This document shows positions 10,671 to 19,465 of a stretch of 64,000 nt of DNA, piece by piece; position 1 is the stretch's first letter, and each line of letters starts with the position of its first letter. Origin of the DNA: Streptomyces sp. GS7. Its GTDB lineage: Bacteria; Actinomycetota; Actinomycetes; Streptomycetales; Streptomycetaceae. The position numbers and the translations under genes are program-made. The notes beneath the pieces were generated by a model. It was not told the DNA's origin. It was given only the letters and a program-made list of their open reading frames with translations, and did no database searches. The DNA lies in contig NZ_CP047146.1 of the NCBI RefSeq assembly GCF_009834125.1, positions 2,535,501 through 2,599,500 on the forward strand, written 5' to 3'.

Positions 10671-11756
10671 ATGGAGGAGCAGACTCGCGGGAGGGCGGGC
10701 GGGGACGAGCGCCGCTGGGCGGGCGGGGGCGAGCGGTGCCGGCCCGAGGGGAGCCGGCGCGCGCTGAGCGAGGCGTACGACACGGCGCTGCTGGACCTGG
10801 ACGGGGTGGTCTACGCCGGCGGGCAGGCCGTCGCGCATGCCGTGGAGTCGCTGACCGCGGCGCGGGAGGGCGGGATGCACCTCGCGTATGTGACGAACAA
10901 CGCGGCCCGGACGCCGCAGGCGGTCGCCGACCAGCTGACCGGATTCGGCCTGCCGACGGACGCGGACGACGTGATCACCTCGGCGCAGGCGGTGGCTCGG
11001 CTGATCGCCGAGCAGGTGCCGCCCGGCGCCAAGGTGCTGGCCATCGGGGGCGAGGGGCTGCGGGTGGCGCTGCGTGAGCGCGGGCTGGAGCCGGTGGCGT
11101 CCGCGGACGACGATCCGGCGGCGGTGGTCCAGGGCTACGACCCGGGGCTGGACTGGGGGCAGCTGGCGGAGGCCGCGTACGCGGTGCAGCGCGGGGTGCC
11201 GTGGTTCGCGTCCAACACCGATCTGACGATTCCCAAGGAGCGCGGTATCGCGCCGGGCAACGGCGCGCTGGTCGAGGTGGTGCGGATCGCCGCGGGCGGT
11301 GCGCCGCAGGTGGCGGGCAAGCCGCAGCCGCCGATGCACCGGGAGACGGTGCTGCGGACCGGTGCCGAGCGGCCGTTGGTGATCGGGGACCGGCTCGACA
11401 CCGACATCGAGGGTGCCTGGAACGGCGGGGTCGACTCGCTGCTGGTGCTGACCGGGGTGACGATCCCGGCGGAGCTGCTGGCGGCGCCGCCGCGGCACCG
11501 GCCGACGTATGTGGACGCGGATCTGCGCGGTGTGCTGGTGCCGCAGCCGGAGGTGGCGGCGGACGGCGACGGCTTCCGGTGCGGGGGCTGGCGGGCCACC
11601 GCGTCCGGCGCCGGGGCCGGGGACACCCTGGTCCTGGACGGCGCGGGGGCGCCGCTGGACGGGCTGCGGGCGCTGTGCGCGGCGGCGTGGACGGCCGCCG
11701 GCGAGGGCGGCTGCGCGGCGGACGCCGAGAAGGCGCTGCGGCAGATCGGGATGTGA
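10671..11756 (+). CDS. HAD-IIA family hydrolase (NagD/PGP-like phosphatase)
   Basis: The 361-residue protein has all HAD motifs: nucleophile motif I DLDGVVYAGG near residue 44, TNNAART (motif II) near 78, the substrate-contacting AGKPQPPMH near 217, and acidic motif III GDRLDTDIEGA near 240. These place it in the NagD/phosphoglycolate phosphatase subgroup acting on small phosphorylated metabolites; the substrate cannot be read. The frame is open from 10521, but the ATG at 10671 has GAGGA about 10 bases upstream and removes an Arg-rich unconserved stretch. The C-terminal 100 residues, beyond the normal HAD end, are poorly conserved and of unknown role. Confidence 0.86.
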   Translation: MEEQTRGRAGGDERRWAGGGERCRPEGSRRALSEAYDTALLDLDGVVYAGGQAVAHAVESLTAAREGGMHLAYVTNNAARTPQAVADQLTGFGLPTDADDVITSAQAVARLIAEQVPPGAKVLAIGGEGLRVALRERGLEPVASADDDPAAVVQGYDPGLDWGQLAEAAYAVQRGVPWFASNTDLTIPKERGIAPGNGALVEVVRIAAGGAPQVAGKPQPPMHRETVLRTGAERPLVIGDRLDTDIEGAWNGGVDSLLVLTGVTIPAELLAAPPRHRPTYVDADLRGVLVPQPEVAADGDGFRCGGWRATASGAGAGDTLVLDGAGAPLDGLRALCAAAWTAAGEGGCAADAEKALRQIGM

Positions 11757-11772
11757 CGGGGGGTGCCGGGCG

Positions 11773-11802
11773 CCGGGCCCCACCGGATGCGGCGGGGCCC
11801 GG
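11773..11802. terminator. putative terminator between convergent genes
   Basis: The 9-bp GC-only stem ccgggcccc (11773-11781) pairs with 11794-11802 between two convergent stops. There is no T-tract, so it is a likely but unproven Streptomyces-type terminator. Confidence 0.55.
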
Positions 11803-11807
11803 ACCGG

Positions 11808-12704
11808 TCAGGCAGCTTGCCCGGTGCGCTGCGCCGCCGCGGCGGTCAGCTCCGCGATCAGGTCCTCCTCAGTGGCGCCGCGCCGCCAGTAGCCGGTGAA
11901 CTTGACGGCCCGGCGGTCGAATCCGCGCTCCCCGACGAGGTGCCTGCGCACCGCCTTCACGGTGCCGGCCTCGCCGGCGATCCAGGCGTAGGGCGTGCCC
12001 GCGGGCAGTTCGGCGGTGCGCAGCGCGTCCCGTACGGGCTCGGTGTGGGCGGCCGTGGCCGGGTCCCGGACGAGCCAGGTGACGTCGGCGTCGGCGAAGG
12101 TCGGCAGCTGCTGCCGGTCGTCCTCGTGCCCGATCTCGATCCAGACCTTGGCCCGGGTGCCGGGGGAGAGCCAGGACAGGATCCCGGCGATGGCGGGCAG
12201 CGCCGTCTCGTCGCCGGTGAGCAGGATCCAGTCGGTGCCGGGCGGCGGCCGGAAGTCGACCCCGCCGTTGTCCTCGACGGCCGGGGCGAGGACGGTCAGC
12301 CGGTCGCCGGGCCGGGCGCGTGCGGCCCACCGGCTGGCCGGGCCGCCGGCCACCGCCGCGGCCGGGCCGTCGGCGCCGTGCAGCGCGAAGTCCACGTCGA
12401 ACTCGCCGGTCGCGGGGCGCTGTTCGCGGATGGTGTACGAGCGCATCACGGGCCGTTCGGCCGGGTCCTGGGCCCGCCAGGCGGTGTACCAGCCGTCGCC
12501 CGTGTCGTCGAAGACCGGCACCGCCTGGTGGGGCTGCGGGAGGAACAGCTTGAAGCGCTGGTCCCGGCCGCCGGAGATCAGCTCGTCGAGCCGTTCGCCG
12601 CCGAAGGTGATCCGGACCATGGACGTACTCAGCCGCCGGGCGCGGACGACATGGACGTCGAAGAAGCGGTACGGCGCGGTGGCGGGGGCGGCGGTCGTGG
12701 TCAT
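11808..12704 (-). CDS. siderophore-interacting protein (FAD/NAD(P)H ferric-siderophore reductase)
   Basis: The 298-residue protein is of the SIP/ViuB family, cytoplasmic flavoproteins that reduce ferric siderophores to release iron. Near residue 80 the FAD-binding RSYTIR motif is intact, followed by the family's DFALHG; then GDRLTVLAP, and an NAD(P)H-binding LTGDETALPAIAGIL segment near 150. The C-terminal YWRRGATEEDL is typical. ATG start. It lies 79 bases behind the binding-protein gene on the same strand and should share its iron-regulated transcript. Confidence 0.9.
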   Translation of the reverse strand: MTTTAAPATAPYRFFDVHVVRARRLSTSMVRITFGGERLDELISGGRDQRFKLFLPQPHQAVPVFDDTGDGWYTAWRAQDPAERPVMRSYTIREQRPATGEFDVDFALHGADGPAAAVAGGPASRWAARARPGDRLTVLAPAVEDNGGVDFRPPPGTDWILLTGDETALPAIAGILSWLSPGTRAKVWIEIGHEDDRQQLPTFADADVTWLVRDPATAAHTEPVRDALRTAELPAGTPYAWIAGEAGTVKAVRRHLVGERGFDRRAVKFTGYWRRGATEEDLIAELTAAAAQRTGQAA

Positions 12705-12783
12705 ACGGGAACCTCCCGGGACGGTACGGGGCGTGGTGTGCGTACGGGGGTCGAAGGAGTGGGTGCGCGGGTGTGACGGTGCG

Positions 12784-13812
12784 TCAGTTGACCTTCCTGG
12801 CGCCCTCGATGGCCTTGGTGAGCGATTCGAGGAGCGGTGCGGCGCCCGCGTAGGAGAAGCGCGGCTCGCTGGACCAGGGGGTGATCTGGCCGGCCTTGAC
12901 GGCGGGGAGCTTGTTCCAGGCGGGCTTGGCGGCCAGGTCCTTGGGCTGGAGGGTGGCGGTGCGGTTGTCCAGCAGGAGCACGTCGGCCGGGTACTTGTCG
13001 GCGTTCTCCCAGCTGAGGCTCTCGAAGTAGCCGCCCTTGTCCAGGTGGTCCGGGACGATCAGGTCGACGCCGAGGGACGTGAAGTACATGAGGTCGGCGT
13101 TGATGCCCGGGTTGGAGGCGTAGAAGAGGTCGGCGCTGCCGGAGCAGGCGAGCACCTTGACCGGGTGGGCCTTGGCGGCCTTGCGCAGCGCCTCGGCGGC
13201 CTTCTCGAAGCGGGCCTTGGCGTCGGCGACCTTCTTGGCCTTCAGGTCCGCGCCGAGTGCCGTGGCGAGCTGCGCGTAGCGCGCGACGATCCGGTCGAGC
13301 GGGACCCGGGAGGAGGTGACGGCCACGCTCGGGGCGAGCTTGGCGATCTTGTCCTTGCTGTCGTCCGGGACGAACCAGAGGGCGCCCGGCTCGTACATGT
13401 TGGTGACGAGCAGATCGGGGCTCAGGCCGGCGTACTTCTCGACGTTGAACTGGTTGTAGGCGTTGCCGAGGATGGTGACCTTGTCGACGTCGAGGTCGCC
13501 GGCCTGTGGATCGGGCTTGCCGTCCGGGAGCTTGGTGGGGCCGAAGACGCCGACGATCCGGTCGGCGGCGCCGAAGTCGTGCAGCGCGGCGGCGGTGCCG
13601 GTGAACGCGACGATGCGCTGCGGGGTGTGGGGGAGGGAGACCTTCTGCCCGCGGTCGTCGGTGAAGGACCACGGGCCGCCCTCGGCACCGCCGTTGCCGC
13701 CCCCCGAACCCTTGCCCCCACCGCAGGCGGCGAGCAGCGCGCCGATGCCGACGGCGCCGCCCGCGGCCAGGATGCCGCGGCGGGACGGGGATACGCTTCG
13801 GGGGGTTCTCAT
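12784..13812 (-). CDS. ferri-siderophore ABC transporter substrate-binding lipoprotein
   Basis: The 342-residue protein is a FecB/FepB-type periplasmic-binding-fold lipoprotein. The N-terminus has a twin-arginine-like SRRGILAAGG, a hydrophobic stretch and a lipobox LLAAC ending at about residue 30, so the mature protein is lipid-anchored outside the membrane. The QRIVAFTG and SPDLLVTNMY segments are the usual first strands of the family. The start at 13812 (MRTPRSV) is chosen because it gives a clean signal peptide; the frame runs open further upstream across the iron box, which cannot be coding. It diverges from the permease operon and shares its iron box. Confidence 0.9.
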   Translation of the reverse strand: MRTPRSVSPSRRGILAAGGAVGIGALLAACGGGKGSGGGNGGAEGGPWSFTDDRGQKVSLPHTPQRIVAFTGTAAALHDFGAADRIVGVFGPTKLPDGKPDPQAGDLDVDKVTILGNAYNQFNVEKYAGLSPDLLVTNMYEPGALWFVPDDSKDKIAKLAPSVAVTSSRVPLDRIVARYAQLATALGADLKAKKVADAKARFEKAAEALRKAAKAHPVKVLACSGSADLFYASNPGINADLMYFTSLGVDLIVPDHLDKGGYFESLSWENADKYPADVLLLDNRTATLQPKDLAAKPAWNKLPAVKAGQITPWSSEPRFSYAGAAPLLESLTKAIEGARKVN

Positions 13813-13897
13813 GGCGTGTGCACTTCTCTCTCGAAGGGGGCGACCGGATCGGCAGGGCGTACGGCCGTACCGGAAGGGCCGGTTGATCACGTGCTTG

Positions 13898-13916
13898 TGA
13901 GGGTAGGCTAACCTAA
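13898..13916. promoter_or_regulatory. iron box between divergent siderophore-uptake operons
   Basis: On the minus strand the 19-mer reads TTAGGTTAGCCTACCCTCA; the left half is perfect and the right half weaker. It lies 86 bases before the binding-protein gene and only 5 bases before the GTG start of the permease gene. One repressor site can therefore control both directions, overlapping the plus-strand promoter or transcription start. Confidence 0.88.
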
Positions 13917-13921
13917 CTAGC

Positions 13922-14971
13922 GTGTTGGTTGACAGTCCCCCCGCAGCAACAGCGGCACCGGCCCCCGCGGCCCCCCGCCGACGCCCCGTCATACGGTCGG
14001 CCGGGCTGCTCGCCTCCGTGGCCGGGCTCGCCGTGATCACCGTCCTCGGCATCGCCGTCGGCGCCAAACAGATACCCCTCGACCAGGTGTGGCACGGGGT
14101 GTTCCACTACTCCGGCTCCGACACCGACGTCATCGTCCGCGACGTGCGGGTACCCCGCACCCTCCTCGGCCTGCTCGCCGGCGCCGCCCTCGGCCTCGCC
14201 GGCACGGTCATGCAGGCGCTGACCCGCAACCCCCTCGCCGACCCCGGGGTCCTCGGCATCAACGCCGGCGCCTCGGCCGCCGTCGTCTCCGGCATCAGCT
14301 TCCTCGGCGTCACCTCGCTGACCGGCTATGTGTGGTTCGCGTTCGCCGGCGCCGCGGTGGTCTCGGTGGCGGTCTACGCCCTCGGCGGCACCCGCAACGC
14401 CACCCCCGTGCGGCTCGCCCTCGCCGGCACCGCGCTCACCGCCGTCCTCACCGGCTACCTCAACGCCGTCAACCTGCTGGACAACGCGGCGCTGGACAAG
14501 ATGCGCTTCTGGACGGTCGGTTCGCTGGCCGCCGCGACCATGCCCACGGTCACCGAGGTCGCGCCGTTCCTCGCGGCCGGCGCGCTCCTGGCGCTGCTGC
14601 TCGCCCGGCCGCTGAACGCCGTCGCGCTCGGCGACGACCAGGCGCGGGCACTGGGCGCGCGGCTGACCCGCACCCGGGTGCTGGCGATGCTCGCGGTCAC
14701 CCTGCTGTGCGGCGGGGCGACCGCCGCCTGCGGCCCGATCGTCTACGTCGGCCTGATGGTGCCGCATGCCGTACGGGCCGTCACCGGACCGGACATGCGC
14801 TGGATCCTGCCGTACTCGGCGGTGCTCTCGCCGGTGCTGCTGCTGGGCGCGGACGTGCTCGGCCGGGTCGTGGCCCGGCCCGGCGAACTCCAGGTGGGCA
14901 TCGTCACGGCCGTCATCGGCGGCCCGGTCTTCATCTATCTCGTACGGCGTCGGAGGATGGCCCAGCTGTGA
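13922..14971 (+). CDS. FecCD-family siderophore ABC transporter permease 1
   Basis: The 349-residue integral membrane protein is of the FecC/FecD/BtuC type, with about nine or ten hydrophobic segments. Family signatures are VRDVRVPRTLLGLLAGAALG, GTVMQALTRNPLADPGVLGINAGA near residue 90, and the C-terminal GPIVYVGLMVPHAVR near 270. It should form the transmembrane channel with permease 2. The GTG at 13922 is chosen because remembered relatives also begin MLVDSPP. There is no ribosome-binding site before it and the iron box ends 5 bases upstream, so the mRNA is probably leaderless. Confidence 0.9.
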   Translation: MLVDSPPAATAAPAPAAPRRRPVIRSAGLLASVAGLAVITVLGIAVGAKQIPLDQVWHGVFHYSGSDTDVIVRDVRVPRTLLGLLAGAALGLAGTVMQALTRNPLADPGVLGINAGASAAVVSGISFLGVTSLTGYVWFAFAGAAVVSVAVYALGGTRNATPVRLALAGTALTAVLTGYLNAVNLLDNAALDKMRFWTVGSLAAATMPTVTEVAPFLAAGALLALLLARPLNAVALGDDQARALGARLTRTRVLAMLAVTLLCGGATAACGPIVYVGLMVPHAVRAVTGPDMRWILPYSAVLSPVLLLGADVLGRVVARPGELQVGIVTAVIGGPVFIYLVRRRRMAQL

Positions 14972-16053
14972 GTGAGCGTAGCGAGCGAACCAAGGTGACG
15001 GCCGGGGCGCGGCCCACCCGACGCATCCGGGCGGTCCGCACCGGGAGCGGGCTCTCGGTCCGGCTCGACGTGCGCGCCGTCCTCGCCGGACTGACGCTGC
15101 TGGCCGTCGCGCTGGCCGCCGCGGTCGCGCTGGTCGGCTCCGGCGACTACCCGATGACGCCCTCCGAGGTGCTGAGCACCCTCACCGGCGGCGGCACCCC
15201 CGGCCAGCAGTTCATCGTGCAGGAACTCCGGTTGCCCCGGGTGCTGGTGGGGCTGCTGGTCGGCGCCGCCTTCGGCATCGCCGGGGCGGTCTTCCAGACC
15301 GTCTCCCGCAACCCGCTCGGCAGCCCGGACATGCTCGGCTTCGCCCAGGGCTCCTCGGCCGGCGCGCTGGTCGCCATCGTCTACTTCCACAGCGGCCCCT
15401 ACGGCGTCGCCGCCGGCTCCGTCGTCGGCGGTGTGGCCACCGGCCTCGCCATCTTCCTGCTCGCCTGGAAGCGCGGCATCCACGGCTACCGCTTCGTCCT
15501 CGTCGGCATCGGCGCCGCCGCGATGCTCTACGCCGTCGTGCTCTACCTGCTGACCAAGGCGACCATCCACGAGGCGACCCGGGCCACCACCTGGATGACC
15601 GGATCACTCAACGGCCGGGACTGGGACCAGGTCTGGCCGCTGGCCGCGGTCTGCGCCGTCCTCGTCCCCCTGGTGCTCCGCTTCGGACGTCCGCTGCGGA
15701 TGCTGGAGATGGGCGACGACGCGGCGTCCGCGCTGGGCGTACGGGTCGAGCGGGTCCGGATCACCGCGCTGCTGGCGGCCGTCGTGCTGGTCGCGGCCGG
15801 CACCGCGGCGGCCGGACCGATCTCCTTCGTGGCGCTCACCGCGCCCCAACTCGCCCGGCGGCTCACCCGGTCACCCGGCCCCAACCTGCTGCCCGCCGCC
15901 CTGATGGGCGCCGCCCTGCTGGTCGCCGCGGACGTCGCCTCGCAGGGGCTGTTCGGCGCCGACCAGCTGCCGGTGGGCGTGCTGACCGGAATCCTCGGCG
16001 GCGGCTACCTCGTGTGGCTGCTGTTCACCGAGCGGAAGGCCGGACGGGTGTGA
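14968..16053 (+). CDS. FecCD-family siderophore ABC transporter permease 2
   Basis: The 361-residue protein is the second FecCD-type permease. Signatures are VQELRLPRVLVGLLVGAAFG near residue 88, GAVFQTVSRNPLGSPDMLGF near 108, and GPISFVALTAPQLARRL near 278; about nine hydrophobic segments are visible. Its GTG overlaps the stop of permease 1 by 4 bases (GTGA), so translation is coupled. The first codons (SERSER) come from a short dispersed motif, gtgagcg-tagcgagcga, also seen at the scpA/scpB junction. Confidence 0.9.
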   Translation: MSERSERTKVTAGARPTRRIRAVRTGSGLSVRLDVRAVLAGLTLLAVALAAAVALVGSGDYPMTPSEVLSTLTGGGTPGQQFIVQELRLPRVLVGLLVGAAFGIAGAVFQTVSRNPLGSPDMLGFAQGSSAGALVAIVYFHSGPYGVAAGSVVGGVATGLAIFLLAWKRGIHGYRFVLVGIGAAAMLYAVVLYLLTKATIHEATRATTWMTGSLNGRDWDQVWPLAAVCAVLVPLVLRFGRPLRMLEMGDDAASALGVRVERVRITALLAAVVLVAAGTAAAGPISFVALTAPQLARRLTRSPGPNLLPAALMGAALLVAADVASQGLFGADQLPVGVLTGILGGGYLVWLLFTERKAGRV

Positions 16054-16154
16054 ACCGGCCCGCGCCGGAGCGCACCGGCCGCCGCGCCCGGCAGCCGTGA
16101 CCGCGACCACCGACACCTGCAGCGACACCCCCCACCACCCCCAGGAGCCCCGAA

Positions 16155-16979
16155 GTGACCCGTCTCACGGCCGAGAACGTCACCCTCGCCTACGACCAGC
16201 GGGTGATCGCCGAGAACCTCTCGGTCGCCATCCCCGACCACTCCTTCACCGTCATCGTCGGCCCGAACGCCTGCGGCAAGTCCACCCTGTTGCGCGCGCT
16301 CTCCCGGATGCTCAGGCCGGCCGCCGGCTCGGTGCTGCTCGACGGCGCCGCGATCTCCTCGCTCCCGGCCAAGAAGGTCGCCAGGACGCTCGGGCTGCTG
16401 CCGCAGTCCTCGATCGCCCCCGACGGGATCACCGTCGCCGACCTCGTGGCCCGCGGGCGCTACCCGCACCAGGGCCTGCTCCGCCAGTGGTCGGCCGAGG
16501 ACGAGCGGATCGTCCGGGAGTCGATGGCGGCGACCGGCGTCGGCGAACTCGCCGACCGCTACGTCGACGAACTCTCCGGCGGCCAGCGGCAGCGCGTCTG
16601 GATCGCCATGGCACTGGCCCAGCAGACCCCGCTGTTCCTCCTCGACGAGCCGACGACGTACCTGGACATCCAGCACCAGATCGAGGTCCTGGACCTCTGC
16701 GCCGAACTGCACGAGGAGCAGGGGCGCACCCTCGTCGCGGTGCTGCACGACCTCAACCACGCGGCCCGCTACGCCACCCACCTCATCGCCATGAAGAACG
16801 GCGAGGTGATCGCCGAGGGCGCGCCGGCCGACATCGTCACCGCCGACCTGGTCGAGCGGGTCTTCGGCATCGGCTGCCAGATCATCGACGACCCGGAGAC
16901 CGGCACCCCGCTGGTCGTCCCGGCCGCCCGCCGGCCGCGCCGGGCCGCCTCCCCGGCGGCCGTCACAGCAGCGTCCTGA
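16155..16979 (+). CDS. siderophore ABC transporter ATP-binding protein (FecE/FepC type)
   Basis: The 274-residue ATPase powers the two permeases. Walker A is GPNACGKSTL near residue 36, the ABC signature ELSGGQRQRVWIAMAL near 139, Walker B PLFLLDEPTTYLD near 161, and the H-loop VLHDLNHA near 197. GTG start at 16155 has AGGAG about 9 bases upstream. A 101-base gap separates it from permease 2. Its 3' end overlaps the convergent SCP2 gene by 17 bases. Confidence 0.92.
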   Translation: MTRLTAENVTLAYDQRVIAENLSVAIPDHSFTVIVGPNACGKSTLLRALSRMLRPAAGSVLLDGAAISSLPAKKVARTLGLLPQSSIAPDGITVADLVARGRYPHQGLLRQWSAEDERIVRESMAATGVGELADRYVDELSGGQRQRVWIAMALAQQTPLFLLDEPTTYLDIQHQIEVLDLCAELHEEQGRTLVAVLHDLNHAARYATHLIAMKNGEVIAEGAPADIVTADLVERVFGIGCQIIDDPETGTPLVVPAARRPRRAASPAAVTAAS

Positions 16980-17310
16980 GCCGCAGCAGATCGCGCAGCC
17001 CGGCCTCCAGCTTGACCCGGCCGGTGCCCCACGCCACGGCGAAGTTGAGCCGGCCGTCCACCAGCGCGACGAGGTCGTCCCCGGCCATCGTGAGCCGGAT
17101 CTCGGCCTTGTGCGGGGGTGGGCCGGGAACGCTGGTGACGTCCCGGATCGTGCCGTCGGCCAGCCGCCCGAGGAAGGTCGTGTCGAGATCCGTGATGCGG
17201 CAGCTGAGCGAACGGTCGAGCGCGGCGGCGCTGCGCACGTCGCCCTGCGCCGAGGACAGGTTCTGGGCCAGCCGGTCGAGCGCGGCGCGGCACTGGTCGT
17301 GGGTTGCCAT
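16963..17310 (-). CDS. SCP2 sterol-binding-like protein
   Basis: The 115-residue protein reads as a short SCP2-fold lipid-binding domain: DTTFLGRLADGTIRDVT, AEIRLTMAGDDLVALVDGRLNFAVAWGTGRVKLEAGLRDLLRL. The alternating strand pattern and the GDDLVALVDGRLNFAVAWGTGRVKL-type end (residues 77-101) are typical of the family. It is cytoplasmic; the ligand is unknown. ATG start at 17310, no clear ribosome-binding site. It ends inside the last 17 bases of the convergent ABC ATPase gene. Confidence 0.8.
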   Translation of the reverse strand: MATHDQCRAALDRLAQNLSSAQGDVRSAAALDRSLSCRITDLDTTFLGRLADGTIRDVTSVPGPPPHKAEIRLTMAGDDLVALVDGRLNFAVAWGTGRVKLEAGLRDLLRLRTLL

Positions 17311-17360
17311 CGCGCCCGACGATACGCCAGGCCGGGGGCGGTCGAGGTAGCGTCGGAGGC

Positions 17361-17672
17361 ATGGAAGAGCCGACGTCCGGCCCGGAGCCGGAGGCACCCG
17401 GGACCCTGTCCGTGCCCGAGCCAGCGGAGGGGGCCGGCGAGCCGTCCGGCCCCGCGGGGCAGCAGCCGCTCGGGGTGCCGGTGACACCCACCGGCCAGCC
17501 CGCGGTCGACGCCGCGCTGCGGCGCCTCGCCGATGCCGACCACCTCCCGACCGGCGGCCACCTGGACATGTACGAGGATGTGCACCGTGGGCTGCGCGAT
17601 GTGCTGGCCTCCCTGGACCAGCAGCCCGGGCCGCCCGCGCCTTTCCCGACCACGCACGACAACAGGAGCTGA
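17361..17672 (+). CDS. small uncharacterised protein upstream of tlyA
   Basis: The 103-residue protein has a Pro/Glu/Gly-rich disordered first half and a conserved-looking helical end: VDAALRRLADADHLPTGGH and MYEDVHRGLRDVLASLDQ. I recognise this small protein only as a usual tlyA neighbour in Streptomyces; no function is known to me. GGAGG is only one base before the ATG at 17361, so the start could be wrong, but codon use supports the frame. Only 7 bases separate it from tlyA, so they are likely co-transcribed. Confidence 0.7.
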   Translation: MEEPTSGPEPEAPGTLSVPEPAEGAGEPSGPAGQQPLGVPVTPTGQPAVDAALRRLADADHLPTGGHLDMYEDVHRGLRDVLASLDQQPGPPAPFPTTHDNRS

Positions 17673-17679
17673 ACCACAG

Positions 17680-18491
<812 letters not shown>

Positions 18492-18495
<4 letters not shown>

Positions 18496-19433
18496 CCACA
18501 ACCCAGGCAGTTGAAGGCAGCGCAGCACAGGAGAACAGCCGCGCCGGGCGGACGGTGTTCCTGCTCGCGCACACCGGCCGCCCGGCGGCCATCCGCAGCG
18601 CCGAACTCGTCGTCCAGGGACTGCTGCGCAGCGGGATCGGGGTGCGGGTACTGGCGGAGGAGGCCGCGGATCTGCCGCTCCCGCCGTCGGTCGTGCGCGT
18701 CGAGTCCGAGCAGTGCGCGGCCGAGGGCTGCGAACTGCTGGTCGTCCTCGGCGGGGACGGCACGCTGCTGCGCGGCGCGGACTTCGCCCGGACGTCCGGG
18801 GTGCCGATGCTGGGCGTCAACCTCGGCCGGGTCGGCTTCCTCGCCGAGGCCGAGCGCGACGACCTCGACAAGGTCGTCGACCGGGTCGTCACCCGCGCCT
18901 ACGAGGTCGAGGAGCGGATGACGCTGGACGTCCTGGTCCGCAACAACGGCACCGTCGTCCACACCGACTGGGCGCTCAACGAGGCGTCCGTCGAGAAGGC
19001 CGCCCGCGAGCGGATGCTGGAGGTGGTCACCGAGGTCGACGGCCGGCCGGTGTCCCGCTTCGGCGGCGACGGAGTGGTCTGCGCGACGCCGACCGGCTCA
19101 ACCGCGTACGCCTTCTCCGCCGGCGGGCCGGTGGTCTGGCCCGAGGTCGAGGCGCTGCTGATGGTGCCGATCAGCGCCCATGCCCTGTTCGCCAAGCCGC
19201 TGGTCACCTCGCCGCGCTCGGTGCTCGCGGTCGAGGTGCAGCCCAAGACCCCGCACGGGGTGCTGTGGTGCGACGGCCGGCGGACCGTCGAACTCCCCGC
19301 CGGCGCCCGCGTCGAGGTCCGCCGCGGCGCCGTCCCGGTACGTCTGGCGCGGCTGCACCACGCGTCGTTCACGGACCGCCTGGTCGCCAAGTTCGCCCTC
19401 CCGGTGGCGGGGTGGCGGGGGGCGCCGCACTAG
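18492..19433 (+). CDS. nadK: NAD kinase
   Basis: The 313-residue enzyme phosphorylates NAD to NADP. The GGDGT motif (VVLGGDGTLLRGA) is near residue 85, the NE motif (DWALNEASV) near 160, and PTGSTAYAFSAGGP near 200, all intact. The TTG at 18492 overlaps the tlyA TGA (TTGA) and has GGAGGGG upstream; the next in-frame start would cut into the first strand. The first 20 residues are not conserved. Translationally coupled to tlyA. Confidence 0.94.
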
Positions 19434-19465
19434 GCACCCGCCCCACCAGCCGCTCAGGCCCCGCG

